Shown: positions 38,019 through 47,688, counted from the first letter of the stretch. The stretch: DNA of 64,000 bases from Gammaproteobacteria bacterium (GCA_030425645.1 JAUHZK010000011.1:23702-87701), one strand, 5' to 3'. Made by a program: numbers and translations. The notes: generated from the sequence alone by a model not told the origin.

Positions 38019-38079
38019 CGCGCGCTTCTGCTCATTAGGGCAGACGGATATAGCGTGTTTTGCGCCGTATCTACTCCTT

Positions 38080-38108
38080 ACCTCACGCCATGTTGGTGGA
38101 GGTTTTTT
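38080..38108 (+). promoter_or_regulatory. Attenuator-like hairpin in rpsF leader
   Basis: ACCTCAC and GTGGAGGT can pair (about seven pairs with a bulged G) around a GCCATGTTG loop, followed directly by six Ts and then the rpsF ribosome site AGGGAG. It could be an intrinsic attenuator, or the place where the S6:S18 complex binds its own mRNA, a known type of feedback. The fold is by eye; the S6:S18 role is inference. Confidence 0.4.
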
Positions 38109-38125
38109 ATCCATAGGGAGCTACA

Positions 38126-38575
38126 ATGCGTCACTACGAGATTGTGTTCTTGGTTCACCCGGACCAGAGCGAGCAAGTACCTGCAATGGTTGAGCGTTAC
38201 ACCGCTGCTGTTGAAGGCGACGGCGGTAAAGTACACCGCCTAGAAGATTGGGGCCGCCGTCAGTTGGCTTATCCAATCGCCAAAATCCACAAAGCCCATT
38301 ACGTCCTCATGAACGTTGAGTGCACACAAGCTGCAGTTGACGAGCTGGAAAACGCGTTCCGTTTTAACGACGCTGTTATCCGTCGCATGATCGCACGTAT
38401 GGACTCTGCTGCTACTGAAGAGTCTCCACTAGCTAAAGCTAAGGAAGAAGAAGATCGCAAGCAAGCTGAGCGTGAAGCACGTGATCGTGCTCGTGCCGAG
38501 GCTTCTCGCGCCGAGTCTGAAGCAAAAGCTGAATCTGAAGAAGCGCCGGCTGCTGAAGCCGCTGACGCTGAATAA
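38126..38575 (+). CDS. rpsF: 30S ribosomal protein S6
   Basis: S6 binds the 30S platform as a dimer with S18. The 149-residue protein opens [20 protein letters not shown] and shows the core motif [21 protein letters not shown] (about residues 41-60; the first 20 of it are diagnostic). After about residue 97 a charged Ala/Glu/Arg-rich tail extends about 50 residues, longer than in many S6 proteins and probably helical. In E. coli the S6 tail is glutamylated by RimK. rpsR follows 15 bp later with no priB between them. Confidence 0.96.
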   Translation: MRHYEIVFLVHPDQSEQVPAMVERYTAAVEGDGGKVHRLEDWGRRQLAYPIAKIHKAHYVLMNVECTQAAVDELENAFRFNDAVIRRMIARMDSAATEESPLAKAKEEEDRKQAEREARDRARAEASRAESEAKAESEEAPAAEAADAE

Positions 38576-38590
38576 GTCTAGGAGAATCTC

Positions 38591-38818
38591 ATGGCTGCAT
38601 ATTTTCGTCGTCGTAAGTTCTGCAAATTTACTGCAGAAGGCATCGAACAGATCGACTATAAAGATCTAAACCTACTTAAAGGCTACATTAGTGAAACCGG
38701 TAAAATCGTGCCTGCACGTATCACCGGCACCAGTGCTAAGTACCAGCGCCAGCTAAACACCGCGATCAAACGCGCGCGTTACCTTGCGCTATTGCCTTAC
38801 ACCGACCGTCACCAATAG
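38591..38818 (+). CDS. rpsR: 30S ribosomal protein S18
   Basis: S18 partners S6 on the 30S platform. The 75-residue protein has the family core [40 protein letters not shown] and the end LPYTDRHQ. It has a TAGGAGAATC ribosome site. A strong hairpin lies just after its stop. Confidence 0.97.
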   Translation: MAAYFRRRKFCKFTAEGIEQIDYKDLNLLKGYISETGKIVPARITGTSAKYQRQLNTAIKRARYLALLPYTDRHQ

Positions 38819-38831
38819 GCGACTGGATAGG

Positions 38832-38882
38832 TACACGCTATGTCGAGCTTGAGTTTGTTGCTCGGCATAGCGTGTAGGTTTT
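38832..38882 (+). terminator. 16-bp stem hairpin after rpsR
   Basis: TACACGCTATGTCGAG pairs with CTCGGCATAGCGTGTA (38861-38876; one G-U) around a 13-nt loop, followed by GGTTTT. The weak T run suggests partial termination or a 3'-end stabiliser between rpsR and the rest of the operon. Confidence 0.6.
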
Positions 38883-38939
38883 AAACAAACTCAATCCCCA
38901 CATTAGCCCGCAAAGCGCCACCGTTCGAGCATCGTCATT

Positions 38940-39878
38940 ATGAAGTTTTTGGCAGAACTCGCACTGAAGGGCCCCGGTCAGGCCATTGGTTTGATTGTGG
39001 CACTGGCTTTACTCGGCCTAATGTTACCGCCGACCGCTATTTTGAGCTCAGCTGTGGCTGGCCTAGTGTGTTTGCAGGCGGATGCTAAGAATGCCTCTTT
39101 GGTGATTGTAGCCAGCGCTTTGCTAGCGTCAGTTTTGGGTGCGTTTTTAGCGGCCATGCCTTTGTTGGGCGTGGTGATGGCAATGGTGCTTTGGGCGCCA
39201 GTGGCGGCCACTGCGATGTGGTTGCGTCGTAGCGGTAGCTTATCGCAGGCCATGTTAATGGCGGCTTTGTTTGGTGTTGGCGTAGTGCTGGTATTGGACT
39301 CAGCAGTGGCAGATTTTGATGCCGCGTGGCGAAGCTTGATTGAAGAAATGCTGGCAAACCCTGAAACCTTAGGCGTGCCGCAAACCGATCTAAGCCAGCT
39401 ACAACAGAATTTAGAAAAGCTTGGGCCGTTGTTGCCGGGATTATTGGGCATGTCAATCATGCTCACTTTGCAACTAGCGCTGGTTATCGCGCGCTGGATG
39501 CAATCTCAGCTACTGAAAGTAGGCGCTTTTGGTGCTGAATATAGACAGTTAAGTATTGGCCGTTTGCCTACTTTGCTAATCGCTGCCGTGTTGGCAGCGG
39601 CATTGTTAAGCAACGCCACCTTATGGCAGTCAATGGCACTCGTTGTCGGTTGGCTGCCGGTCACACAAGGCATTGCCATTATGCATGCCTTCTGTGGCCG
39701 TCCCGGTTTTAGCCAAGGCAAACCGCTATTGGTTTTGGGCTGGGTGTTATTGATTTTCTTGCCACATTTTGTGGTGTTGTTAGCGGCTTTGGGCGCCGTT
39801 GATAATTGGCTTGAGTTCCGTCAGCGCTGGGTGACAAACCCGGCTGAAGGTAACGACAGCCAAGATTCTGAAAAGTGA
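38940..39878 (+). CDS. Polytopic membrane protein (DUF2232-like)
   Basis: This 312-residue protein has about seven hydrophobic segments (about residues 13-35, 37-56, 58-78, 82-92, 100-122, 165-185, 210-245 and 255-290) and no cofactor or catalytic motif that I can see. A central soluble stretch (about 125-160) is predicted between helices. A membrane protein in this slot between rpsR and rplI is common in Pseudomonas-like genomes, and it is sometimes classed as DUF2232. Its function is unknown. Confidence 0.7.
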   Translation: MKFLAELALKGPGQAIGLIVALALLGLMLPPTAILSSAVAGLVCLQADAKNASLVIVASALLASVLGAFLAAMPLLGVVMAMVLWAPVAATAMWLRRSGSLSQAMLMAALFGVGVVLVLDSAVADFDAAWRSLIEEMLANPETLGVPQTDLSQLQQNLEKLGPLLPGLLGMSIMLTLQLALVIARWMQSQLLKVGAFGAEYRQLSIGRLPTLLIAAVLAAALLSNATLWQSMALVVGWLPVTQGIAIMHAFCGRPGFSQGKPLLVLGWVLLIFLPHFVVLLAALGAVDNWLEFRQRWVTNPAEGNDSQDSEK

Positions 39879-39909
39879 GCCCTAACTCTATCTATTTGAG
39901 GACAAAGCA

Positions 39910-40365
39910 ATGAATGTAATTTTGTTAGAAAAAATCGAAAACCTAGGCAACTTGGGTGATCAGGTAACAGTAAAAGCAGGTTACGGCCGTAACTTCCTAT
40001 TGCCACAAGGTAAAGCCTTGCCTGCTACCGAAGCTAACGTAGCTGAGTTTGAAGCACGTCGCGCTGAGCTTGAGCAACGTGCTGCTGACGCTATGACACG
40101 TGCTCAAGCGCGTGCGGCTGAGATGGTTGAGCTAACCGTACAGATTGAAGCTAACGCTGGCCCGGGTGGCAAGCTGTTCGGTTCTGTTGGTCCTGCTGAA
40201 GTAGCTAAGGCACTGACTGACGCTGGTGTTAGCGTTGAGAAGGCTGAAGTACGTATGCCTGAAGGCCCAATCCGCGCCATCGGCGAAGTGGTTGTGGGTG
40301 TTCACCTGCACTCTGATGTAGACGTTGACGTTACCGTTAACGTGGTAGAAGCCGAAGCTGAGTAA
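39910..40365 (+). CDS. rplI: 50S ribosomal protein L9
   Basis: L9 is an elongated protein at the base of the L1 stalk. The 151-residue protein has the N-terminal signature [20 protein letters not shown] and [14 protein letters not shown] long helix (about 40-75) and the C-terminal domain ([15 protein letters not shown] near 92) follow. It has a TTGAGGAC ribosome site and ends the ribosomal operon at a strong terminator. Confidence 0.97.
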   Translation: MNVILLEKIENLGNLGDQVTVKAGYGRNFLLPQGKALPATEANVAEFEARRAELEQRAADAMTRAQARAAEMVELTVQIEANAGPGGKLFGSVGPAEVAKALTDAGVSVEKAEVRMPEGPIRAIGEVVVGVHLHSDVDVDVTVNVVEAEAE

Positions 40366-40407
40366 ATCTTAGTTAACAAGGCTGGTTAGCGCCCGTGGGC
40401 GCTGCCG

Positions 40408-40445
40408 AAAAAACCGAACGCTGCTACCGCAGGTTCGGTTTTTTT
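40408..40445 (+). terminator. Rho-independent terminator after rplI
   Basis: AAAAAACCGAAC pairs with GTTCGGTTTTTT, with an inner CTGC/GCAG stem around TACC, and ends in Ts. Confidence 0.93.
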
Positions 40446-40561
40446 ATGGCTGCGCTAAAAGCATCCATTTTCACGCTAAGTTAAGAGTATATTTATACAC
40501 TTCACCGGCGCTAAAATAGCGCGCCCTAATAACCATAATCACAAGATTCAAACCCGTTCTT

Positions 40562-41968
40562 ATGACAACTGTGACCGCGGAAGAAATCGACAGCATCTAC
40601 AACGAAGCGCTACCCGAAGGTTTGCGGGTACCTCCGCATTCTATTGAGGCGGAGTTGTCGGTATTGGGCGGCCTAATGTTGAATAACAGTGCTTGGGATC
40701 GGATCGTTGATAAGGTCTCGGACAACGAATTTTATCGCAAAGATCACCGCTATATTTTTGCCGCCATCCGCAGCCTAAGCAATGAGGGTAAACCTGCCGA
40801 TGCGGTAACCGTGGCCGAGCACCTAGAGCATGCGGGTGACTTAGAAACGGCCGGCGGCATGGATACCATTGTCCGTATCACTCAAGACGTACCGGGCTCT
40901 GCCAATATCGAAGCTTATGCCGATATTGTGCGTGAACGTGCGATTTTGCGAGATTTGATCTCTGCCGGTAGCGATATTGTTTCCGAGGTGTTCAACCCGG
41001 CAGGGCGTGATTCTAAAGAGCTATTAGAGCTTGCTGAAAAACGCATTTTTGATATTGCCGAGCGCAATAGCAAAACCGGCGGTAGTTTTGCCGATATGAA
41101 AGAGCTGGTGCTGGGCGCTATTGAGCGCATCGACGAGCTTTACAACAGTGGCCAATCCATTACCGGCCTCTCAACTGGCTTGGATGAGCTGGATGAAAAA
41201 ACCTCAGGTTTCCAAAACGGCGACTTGATTATTTTGGCGGCGCGGCCCTCAATGGGTAAAACCGCGCTGGCCCTTAACTTTGCTGAACATGTGGCGTTGT
41301 TCGAGAAAAAAGCCGTGGCGGTGTTCTCGATGGAGATGCCGGATCAGCAGTTAGCCATGCGTTTGTTGGCGTCAAATGCCCGTATTGATCAAAGTCGCAT
41401 CCGTGACGGTAAGCTGCAAACTGAAGATTGGCCACGCCTTACAGCGGCAGCAAACATGCTCTCGCAAGCGCCTATTTTTATTGATGATGAAGGTGGTTTG
41501 TCACCGGCCGAACTACGTGCCCGAGCGCGCCGTTTAAAACGTGAAAACGACTTGGGTTTAATCGTGATTGATTACCTGCAGCTGATGACGGTACCCGGCA
41601 CCAAAGAAGGCCGTACTGCCGAGATTTCAGAAATTTCGCGTAGCTTAAAAGCCCTAGCCAAAGAGCTCGATATTCCTGTGATTGCGCTGTCGCAGCTGAA
41701 TCGTGGTTTGGAAAGCCGAACTGACAAACGCCCCATGAACTCCGACTTGCGTGAGTCCGGTGGTATTGAGCAGGACGCCGATGTGATCTTGTTTATTTAC
41801 CGCGACGAGTATTACAACCCGAATACCGATAACCCCGGTGTTTCGGAAATTATTATCGGTAAACAGCGGAATGGTCCGATCGGCAAAGTGCCAGCGGTAT
41901 TCCACGGCCAGTTTACCCGTTTCGAAAACCTGCCTAAGGGCATGGACGGCTGGGGTGGTGACGAGTGA
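40562..41968 (+). CDS. dnaB: Replicative DNA helicase DnaB
   Basis: DnaB is the hexameric 5'-to-3' helicase of the replication fork. The 468-residue protein has the N-terminal DnaG-interaction domain (PPHSIEAELSVLGGLML near residue 20) and the RecA-like C-terminal domain. Walker A is ARPSMGKTALAL (about 225-236), Walker B includes GLIVIDYLQLM (about 331-341), and the C-terminal block has SDLRESGGIEQDADVI and GKQRNGPIG. No intein is present. Its stop overlaps the alr start by four bases (GTGA). Confidence 0.97.
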   Translation: MTTVTAEEIDSIYNEALPEGLRVPPHSIEAELSVLGGLMLNNSAWDRIVDKVSDNEFYRKDHRYIFAAIRSLSNEGKPADAVTVAEHLEHAGDLETAGGMDTIVRITQDVPGSANIEAYADIVRERAILRDLISAGSDIVSEVFNPAGRDSKELLELAEKRIFDIAERNSKTGGSFADMKELVLGAIERIDELYNSGQSITGLSTGLDELDEKTSGFQNGDLIILAARPSMGKTALALNFAEHVALFEKKAVAVFSMEMPDQQLAMRLLASNARIDQSRIRDGKLQTEDWPRLTAAANMLSQAPIFIDDEGGLSPAELRARARRLKRENDLGLIVIDYLQLMTVPGTKEGRTAEISEISRSLKALAKELDIPVIALSQLNRGLESRTDKRPMNSDLRESGGIEQDADVILFIYRDEYYNPNTDNPGVSEIIIGKQRNGPIGKVPAVFHGQFTRFENLPKGMDGWGGDE

Positions 41969-43059
41969 CGGTAGCGCAGTGGCGCGCGCGCGCGGTTATT
42001 GATCACGCTGCCTTTGCTCATAACTTAGAACGAGTACGAGCCTTAGCGCCTAATAGCGCCGTAATGGCGGTGGTAAAGGCCAATGCCTATGGTCACGGAG
42101 TGGAGGCGCTTAAGCCGGCTTTAGAAAAGGCTGACCAGCTCGCCGTGATTGATATTGCCGAAGCACAAACGCTGCGTCAGCTGGGTTTGCAGCAGAGCAT
42201 TACGCTACTGCAAGGTGTTAATTCAGCAATTGAACTGCAGCTTTGCCAAACGCAGCAGTTTATTCCCGCGATCTGCAATCCCAGCCAGTTGGCGCTATTG
42301 GTTAATTGGGCGACGGAGCAGGGCGCTGAGGCTGCGCCACAGTTTTGCTTAAAGCTGGATACGGGCATGCACCGTTTGGGCTTAAATCAAGCCGAGCTGG
42401 CTGAAGCGTTGTCTGCGCTGCAACAAGCGGGCTTATCCGGGCCTTATCGCTGTATGAGCCATTTCGCCTGTGCGGATGACTCGGCTGAATTTACCCAGCA
42501 ACAGATCCAACAATTTGATGCCTTGATTGAAGGGCAGCCGTTAGCGAGCCAAAGCCTTGCCAATTCGGCGGCTATTTTTGATTATCCAGATAGTCATCGC
42601 GACCTCGTGCGTCCCGGCATTATGCTTTATGGCGCTACGCCGTTTCCGGATCGCGATGCCGCTGCCTTAGGTTTGAAACCAGTGATGAGCCTGCAAGCCA
42701 AGGTTGCTGCCGTGCGTGCCTTATCGGCGGGCGAGGCGGTGGGCTATGGCCTGACTTGGCAGGCAGAGCGTGATTGCCAAGTGCTTGTGCTAAGTGCTGG
42801 CTATGGTGATGGTGTGCCGCGTAATTTGCCCGCTGGGCTACCTGTTGCGGTTGGTGAGCATACGGCTAAAACCGTTGCTCGGGTGTCGATGGATTCCTGC
42901 TTTGCCGTGCTGCCGAGTGATGCAGCCGTTGCTGTTGGCGATATCGCCACGCTATGGGGGCAGCACTTGCCTGTGGATACGGTGGCTAAAGCTTGCGGCA
43001 CCATTGGTTATGAACTGTTAACCCGTGTTACTGCGCGTGTGCCGCGCGTGGCACTCTGA
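41965..43059 (+). CDS. alr: Alanine racemase
   Basis: Alr makes D-alanine for peptidoglycan using pyridoxal phosphate. The 364-residue protein has the PLP lysine in MAVVKANAYGHG (about residues 33-44) and the second catalytic base Tyr in VGYGLTW. The GTG start overlaps the dnaB stop, giving translational coupling. The dnaB-alr order is conserved in Pseudomonas and E. coli. Confidence 0.95.
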   Translation: MTVAQWRARAVIDHAAFAHNLERVRALAPNSAVMAVVKANAYGHGVEALKPALEKADQLAVIDIAEAQTLRQLGLQQSITLLQGVNSAIELQLCQTQQFIPAICNPSQLALLVNWATEQGAEAAPQFCLKLDTGMHRLGLNQAELAEALSALQQAGLSGPYRCMSHFACADDSAEFTQQQIQQFDALIEGQPLASQSLANSAAIFDYPDSHRDLVRPGIMLYGATPFPDRDAAALGLKPVMSLQAKVAAVRALSAGEAVGYGLTWQAERDCQVLVLSAGYGDGVPRNLPAGLPVAVGEHTAKTVARVSMDSCFAVLPSDAAVAVGDIATLWGQHLPVDTVAKACGTIGYELLTRVTARVPRVAL

Positions 43060-43077
43060 ATAAGCGGCTGTTGTTAG

Positions 43078-44442
43078 ATGGCAAAAGCAAAAACGGCGTA
43101 TGTGTGCACCGACTGTGGCGCTGAGAGTCCAAAGTGGGCCGGCCAGTGTGTCGATTGCGGAGCTTGGAACACGCTACAAGAATTCAAAATTTCACCAGCA
43201 TCAAGCAGCAAGTCGTCTGCCGCCAGTGCACCTACGGGTTATGCCGGTGAGAAAGCCGCCAGAAAGTTAAAAGAGGTTGATGCCGCTGAAGCGCCACGCC
43301 ATCCAGTTGGTATTAGTGAACTGGATCGGGTTTTAGGTGGTGGCCTTGTTAGTGGCGCGGTGGTGCTGGTCGGTGGTGATCCCGGCATTGGCAAATCAAC
43401 CCTGCTGCTGCAAGCCGTACACAAGTTGAACGACGCTTGGCCTTGCCTGTATGTCACCGGCGAAGAATCACTGCAGCAACTGTCCTTACGCGCCTCGCGT
43501 TTGGGCATCGAAATGCCTGAACTGAATGTGATGGCGGAAACCTGCGTTGAGCAGATTGTCGCCCATAGCAGCAACCTTAAACCGCGCGTGGTGGTGATTG
43601 ATTCGATTCAAACCATGTTTAGTGAAGGTGTCAGCTCAGCGCCGGGTTCGGTTTCGCAGCTACGTGAAACCGCTGCCCAGGTGGTGCGCTTTGCTAAACA
43701 AACCGGCACCGTGGTGTTGCTGGTGGGACATGTCACCAAAGAGGGCGCTATTGCCGGACCGCGGGTGCTCGAGCATATGGTCGACACCGTGCTTTATTTT
43801 GAGAATGACAGCTCTAGCCGTTATCGCGTTATTCGCTCGGTAAAAAACCGTTTTGGTGCCGCCAATGAAATCGGCGTGTTTGCGATGGTGGAAGAGGGCC
43901 TGAAAGAAGTTAAAAACCCTTCGGCTATTTTCCTTTCTAGTCACGACGAGCCGGTGCCCGGCAGCGTCGTCACTGTGGCACATGAAGGCAGCCGACCGTT
44001 GCTGGCTGAGGTGCAGGCGCTAGTCGATGAAAGCCAAGGCCACCCACGTCGGGTGACGCTGGGTTTGGACCAGAATCGCCTGAACTTGTTGCTAGCGGTA
44101 CTGCATCGCCATGCCGGGTATTCGCTGGGCGGCAGTGATGTGTTTGTGAACGTGGTTGGCGGTGTGCGGATTAACGAAACCGCGCCGGATTTAGCGGTAG
44201 TGTTGGCGAGCCTGTCCAGCTTCCGTGGCGCGCCGATTGCTTCTGACTTGGTTGCCTTTGGCGAACTGGGTTTAGCCGGCGAGGTGCGTCCGGTGCCGCA
44301 CGGTGAAGACCGTTTGCGTGAAGCCGCTCGGCAGGGTTACAAGCGCGCTATCGTGCCTTATGGCAATAAGCCACGTAGCGATCTCGGTATCAAAGTAATC
44401 GCCGTTAGGCGGCTGTCAGAAGCCCTAGACGCCATCCTCTAA
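43078..44442 (+). CDS. radA: DNA repair protein RadA
   Basis: RadA is a hexameric motor that promotes branch migration during recombination. The 454-residue protein has an N-terminal zinc finger (CTDCGAESPKWAGQCVDCG, about residues 10-28), Walker A GDPGIGKST (about 100-108), the RadA KNRFG motif (about 258-262) and a C-terminal Lon-like domain. Its 3' end meets a minus-strand gene with 40 bp of CTAG-rich spacer and no clear terminator. Confidence 0.95.
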   Translation: MAKAKTAYVCTDCGAESPKWAGQCVDCGAWNTLQEFKISPASSSKSSAASAPTGYAGEKAARKLKEVDAAEAPRHPVGISELDRVLGGGLVSGAVVLVGGDPGIGKSTLLLQAVHKLNDAWPCLYVTGEESLQQLSLRASRLGIEMPELNVMAETCVEQIVAHSSNLKPRVVVIDSIQTMFSEGVSSAPGSVSQLRETAAQVVRFAKQTGTVVLLVGHVTKEGAIAGPRVLEHMVDTVLYFENDSSSRYRVIRSVKNRFGAANEIGVFAMVEEGLKEVKNPSAIFLSSHDEPVPGSVVTVAHEGSRPLLAEVQALVDESQGHPRRVTLGLDQNRLNLLLAVLHRHAGYSLGGSDVFVNVVGGVRINETAPDLAVVLASLSSFRGAPIASDLVAFGELGLAGEVRPVPHGEDRLREAARQGYKRAIVPYGNKPRSDLGIKVIAVRRLSEALDAIL

Positions 44443-44482
44443 GGCGCGATCCTCTAGGACGTGTCTTCTAGGAGACGACCTT

Positions 44483-45763
44483 CTAATGATCTGCTTTGGC
44501 GTCTTTTCTAGCGCCGACTCGTAGCGTCACAATACGATTGTCTTGCACCTGAATAATTTCTATCGGGTAACCGCTGATTTTGACGCTGGTGCCGGGCTCG
44601 GGAATATTCTCTAAGTATTCCACCACCATGCCACTCATAGTTCGGGCTTCGCCATCTTGCGGCAGTTCCCAGTACATGGCTTTGTTGACGTCGCGAATAT
44701 GCGCCGAACCATCAATTAACCAAGTGCCATCTTCCTGCGGAAAGATATCGTTCTCAGTCGTGGCGACCGGGTCAGTGGTGAATTCACCGACCACTTCTTC
44801 GAGAATATCTTCTAGCGTAATCAGTCCTTGAAGGTCGCCGTATTCATCCACCACTAGGCCAATGCGGCGCTTATGTTTCTGGAACTCAACCAGCTGGCGG
44901 TTGAGTGGGGTGCCTTCGGGTACAAATAGCGGATGCCTAGCTAGCTCGCGAATGGTGTCGTGATTGAGACTGTCCTGCTGTGCGGCTGAGATCAGCCGGC
45001 GCAGGTGAATAATGCCCACCACGTCGTCTAAGGTTTCTTTATAAACCAATAGCCGAGTGTGCTGCGAACTGTTGATCTGTCGCAGCAGGGTGTCGATATC
45101 ATCATCTAAATCGAGGCCGACGATTTCGCCGCGCGGCACCATAATGTCTTCAACGGTGATCTTGTTGAGATCCAGCACGTTAATCAGCATTGACTGATAT
45201 TTAGTTGGTGCCATCGCACCAGCCTCGGTCACTACCGTACGTAGCTCTTCGCGGCTGAGTGCCTGTAGTGAAGACTCATCGGGTTTGGTGCCTATCAAAC
45301 GCAGCAGGTTGTTGCTGATAACGTTAATAATCCACACGAAAGGCAAGAGCGGCTTTTGCAGTAACCAATAAACCCAAGCCGCCGGAAAGGCAATGCGCTC
45401 GGCATTGAGGGCCGCCAGGGTCTTTGGTGTTACCTCGGCAAAAATAAGAATCACTAAGGTAAAAATGCCACCGGCAATGGCGATGGCTTTGTTGCCGTAG
45501 AGCTCCAGCGCAATCAGTGTCACCAGCTGTGCCGCCAAAATATTAACTAGGTTGTTGCCCAGTAAGATTAGGCCGATTAGGCGGTCCGGACGCTTCAGCA
45601 GCTCCTCGGCCAATTTGGCTGAGCGATGACCTTGTTCCGCCAAATGCCGCAAACGGTAGCGGTTGAGGGTCATTAGCGCAGTTTCAGAGCTTGAGAAAAA
45701 GCCTGAAAGCATGATCAGAAATACGAGGGCTACAAAAAGCCAAGTGGTGGAAATGTCTTGCAA
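44483..45763 (-). CDS. CNNM/CorC-type membrane transporter (YfjD-like)
   Basis: This 426-residue protein has an N-terminal DUF21/CNNM domain with four helices (about 1-160; SGFFSSSETALMTLNRYRLR near 20), paired CBS domains (about 200-330; EDIMVPRGEIVGLD and GLVVDEYGDLQGLITLEDIL) and a CorC_HlyC transporter-associated domain (about 345-420). Relatives act in Mg/Co efflux. The start is TTG, chosen because the N-terminus MQDISTT matches the E. coli YfjD start. No strong ribosome site is seen. Confidence 0.88.
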   Translation of the reverse strand: MQDISTTWLFVALVFLIMLSGFFSSSETALMTLNRYRLRHLAEQGHRSAKLAEELLKRPDRLIGLILLGNNLVNILAAQLVTLIALELYGNKAIAIAGGIFTLVILIFAEVTPKTLAALNAERIAFPAAWVYWLLQKPLLPFVWIINVISNNLLRLIGTKPDESSLQALSREELRTVVTEAGAMAPTKYQSMLINVLDLNKITVEDIMVPRGEIVGLDLDDDIDTLLRQINSSQHTRLLVYKETLDDVVGIIHLRRLISAAQQDSLNHDTIRELARHPLFVPEGTPLNRQLVEFQKHKRRIGLVVDEYGDLQGLITLEDILEEVVGEFTTDPVATTENDIFPQEDGTWLIDGSAHIRDVNKAMYWELPQDGEARTMSGMVVEYLENIPEPGTSVKISGYPIEIIQVQDNRIVTLRVGARKDAKADH

Positions 45764-45841
45764 CGGCGGGCCGTGGTTATGCGTAGTGCGTGGTTATGGG
45801 TAGTGTATTAGTGGCGATTTTATCGTGATCTGGGGTTTTGG

Positions 45842-46579
45842 CTAGCCTTCAGCCAAATTCAGTTCTAAAAGTTCGGCCCCGGTTTCGCTGTCTACGCGTA
45901 ATACGCTGCCTTGGCTATACCAATCACCTAGCACCCAGCGTTGCTTGGCGACGCCATCTATTTCGTAGTGATGTTGCTTGGGGCGATGCGTATGCCCGTG
46001 GATGATTTGTTGTACATCATGCTCGCGAAACCAGTCGATCACGGCGTCATGGTTCACGTCCATGATGTCACTTTGCTTTTCCGCCTGAGCCTTTTTACTG
46101 GCGGCGCGCATGTTTTTGGCGATGTCGCGCTTTTTACCCGCCGGGATTAGGGTTAGGGCCAGCCATTTGATCAGTGGGTTATTGGCTATTTTGCGATAGC
46201 GTTGGTAATCAACATCGTCGGTGCACAACAAATCACCATGACTGATAAGCGTTTTGCGGCCATAGAGGTCAATCGTATAAGGGTCGCTAAGCAGCTGCGT
46301 GCCACTAGCTTTGGCAAACCGTTTGCCTAGGGTGAAGTCGCGATTACCGCGGATGGCAAAAATAGGCGTGGTTTTGGCAACCGTGGCTAGGCATTTAATC
46401 ACGTCGCTGTAGTCGGGCAGCGAGGTCTGGTCACCTAACCAGACTTCAAACAGGTCGCCTAACAAGTACAGCGCATCGGCCTGAGGCCCATGCTGCTGTA
46501 CGTAGTTAATAAACAAAGCGTTAATGTCGGGCCTAGATGGGTCTAGGTGCATATCCGACATAAAGAGCGTATAGCTCAC
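45842..46579 (-). CDS. lpxH: UDP-2,3-diacylglucosamine diphosphatase LpxH
   Basis: LpxH cleaves UDP-2,3-diacylglucosamine to lipid X in lipid A synthesis, at the inner face of the membrane. The 245-residue calcineurin-like phosphoesterase has the metal motifs SDMHLDPSRP (near residue 8), LLGDLFEVWLGD (about 39), AIRGNRDF (about 76), SHGD and HGHTHRP (about 195). The start is GTG. It lies 27 bp after a PPIase gene, an arrangement common in gammaproteobacteria. Confidence 0.93.
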   Translation of the reverse strand: MSYTLFMSDMHLDPSRPDINALFINYVQQHGPQADALYLLGDLFEVWLGDQTSLPDYSDVIKCLATVAKTTPIFAIRGNRDFTLGKRFAKASGTQLLSDPYTIDLYGRKTLISHGDLLCTDDVDYQRYRKIANNPLIKWLALTLIPAGKKRDIAKNMRAASKKAQAEKQSDIMDVNHDAVIDWFREHDVQQIIHGHTHRPKQHHYEIDGVAKQRWVLGDWYSQGSVLRVDSETGAELLELNLAEG

Positions 46580-46615
46580 GGTTTTCTAGCCAATATTGCC
46601 TTTTTAATCAGCAGT

Positions 46616-47197
46616 TTATTTAACCAGCTGAATGCTTTTGATAACCACGGCTTCGCGCGGCGCGTCGCGGCGAAATGGACCCGCTGGGCCAGTTGGCACT
46701 TTGCGAATCTTGTCGGCAACATCCATGCCTTTAGTCACTTTGCCAAATACGGCATAGCCCCAACCGCGTGGATTCTTCCCGCTAAAGTTGAGGAAATCGT
46801 TGTCGACAACATTAATAAAGAATTGTGCTGTTGCTGAATGTGGCGCGCTGGTGCGGGCCATGGCAATGGTGCCGCGTGTATTGCTTAGGCCATTGTCGGC
46901 TTCGTTGGCGATCGGCGCTTTGGTCGGCTTTTGAGTCATGTTCTCGGTAAAGCCACCGCCTTGAATCATAAAATTACTGATCACGCGGTGGAAAATCGTG
47001 CCGTCGTAATGCTTGTCGGCCACATACGAGAGGAAATTTGAGACCGTTTCAGGTGCCTTATCTTGCGCTAGCTCAACATGCATATCGCCCATTGACGTGC
47101 TAATCACGACCGTCGGGTTAGCTGCTGACGCTAGGCCGCTGCTTAAAAGAAGCAAAAACGATACGCAAAGCGTACATAAGGGTTTCAAAACAAACAT
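46616..47197 (-). CDS. ppiA: Periplasmic cyclophilin-type peptidyl-prolyl isomerase
   Basis: This cyclophilin speeds proline isomerisation in the periplasm. From ATG 47197 (AAGAG ribosome site eight bases upstream) it has 193 residues. A signal peptide ([20 protein letters not shown], cleaved after ASA) precedes the cyclophilin fold with [32 protein letters not shown] and [14 protein letters not shown] three codons upstream is an alternative start. Because of the signal I prefer PpiA over the cytoplasmic PpiB. Confidence 0.88.
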   Translation of the reverse strand: MFVLKPLCTLCVSFLLLLSSGLASAANPTVVISTSMGDMHVELAQDKAPETVSNFLSYVADKHYDGTIFHRVISNFMIQGGGFTENMTQKPTKAPIANEADNGLSNTRGTIAMARTSAPHSATAQFFINVVDNDFLNFSGKNPRGWGYAVFGKVTKGMDVADKIRKVPTGPAGPFRRDAPREAVVIKSIQLVK

Positions 47198-47383
47198 ACT
47201 GGGCACTCTTAATTTGATAAGGCAAGCCTAAAACGTAGGCCGTAATAACTCAACAGGGAACGCAGCTGCCAAACCGAATAGTTACGGCAAATTGCGTCTT
47301 GCTTCACATTATGACCACCGCACTGGGTTAGAATTCCAAGCTAAAGCCGATATGGCCGTAAAAGAACTCACAGGAGCGCCCAG

Positions 47384-47677
47384 ATGCTGCGATTTTTAAA
47401 ATTGTTACTCGTGTTGTTTGTGGTCCTTGTGGCGGCCAGTTTTACTCTGCTTAATGACCAAACCGTGGTGCTTAATTATTATCTAGACCAGCGAGAACTA
47501 CCGCTGGCTTGGGTTATTTTCTTTTCTCTCAGTGCCGGCTGGCTGCTGGGTATTATTTCAGTTACCGGATGGTTAGTGAGTCTGCGTTGGCGTCTGCGAG
47601 AAGCAGAGCGAAAAGCCGATTTGGCTGAAACTGAAGTGCGTAATCTGCGCCGTATGCCGCTTAGCGACAGCTTTTAA
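47384..47677 (+). CDS. lapA: LPS assembly protein LapA
   Basis: LapA (DUF1049, YciS) is a small inner-membrane partner of LapB, which adjusts LpxC turnover and LPS assembly. The 97-residue protein has two transmembrane helices (about 2-22 and 41-66) and a C-terminal coiled coil (RLREAERKADLAETEVRNL). It has a CAGGAGCG ribosome site. lapB begins 11 bp downstream. Confidence 0.9.
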   Translation: MLRFLKLLLVLFVVLVAASFTLLNDQTVVLNYYLDQRELPLAWVIFFSLSAGWLLGIISVTGWLVSLRWRLREAERKADLAETEVRNLRRMPLSDSF

Positions 47678-47688
47678 AGGCGGCCCTG

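Noticed and set aside
47299..47344. Possible promoter for lapA (TTGCTT with TAGAAT)
   Set aside because: The spacing of 34 bp is not compatible with one promoter.
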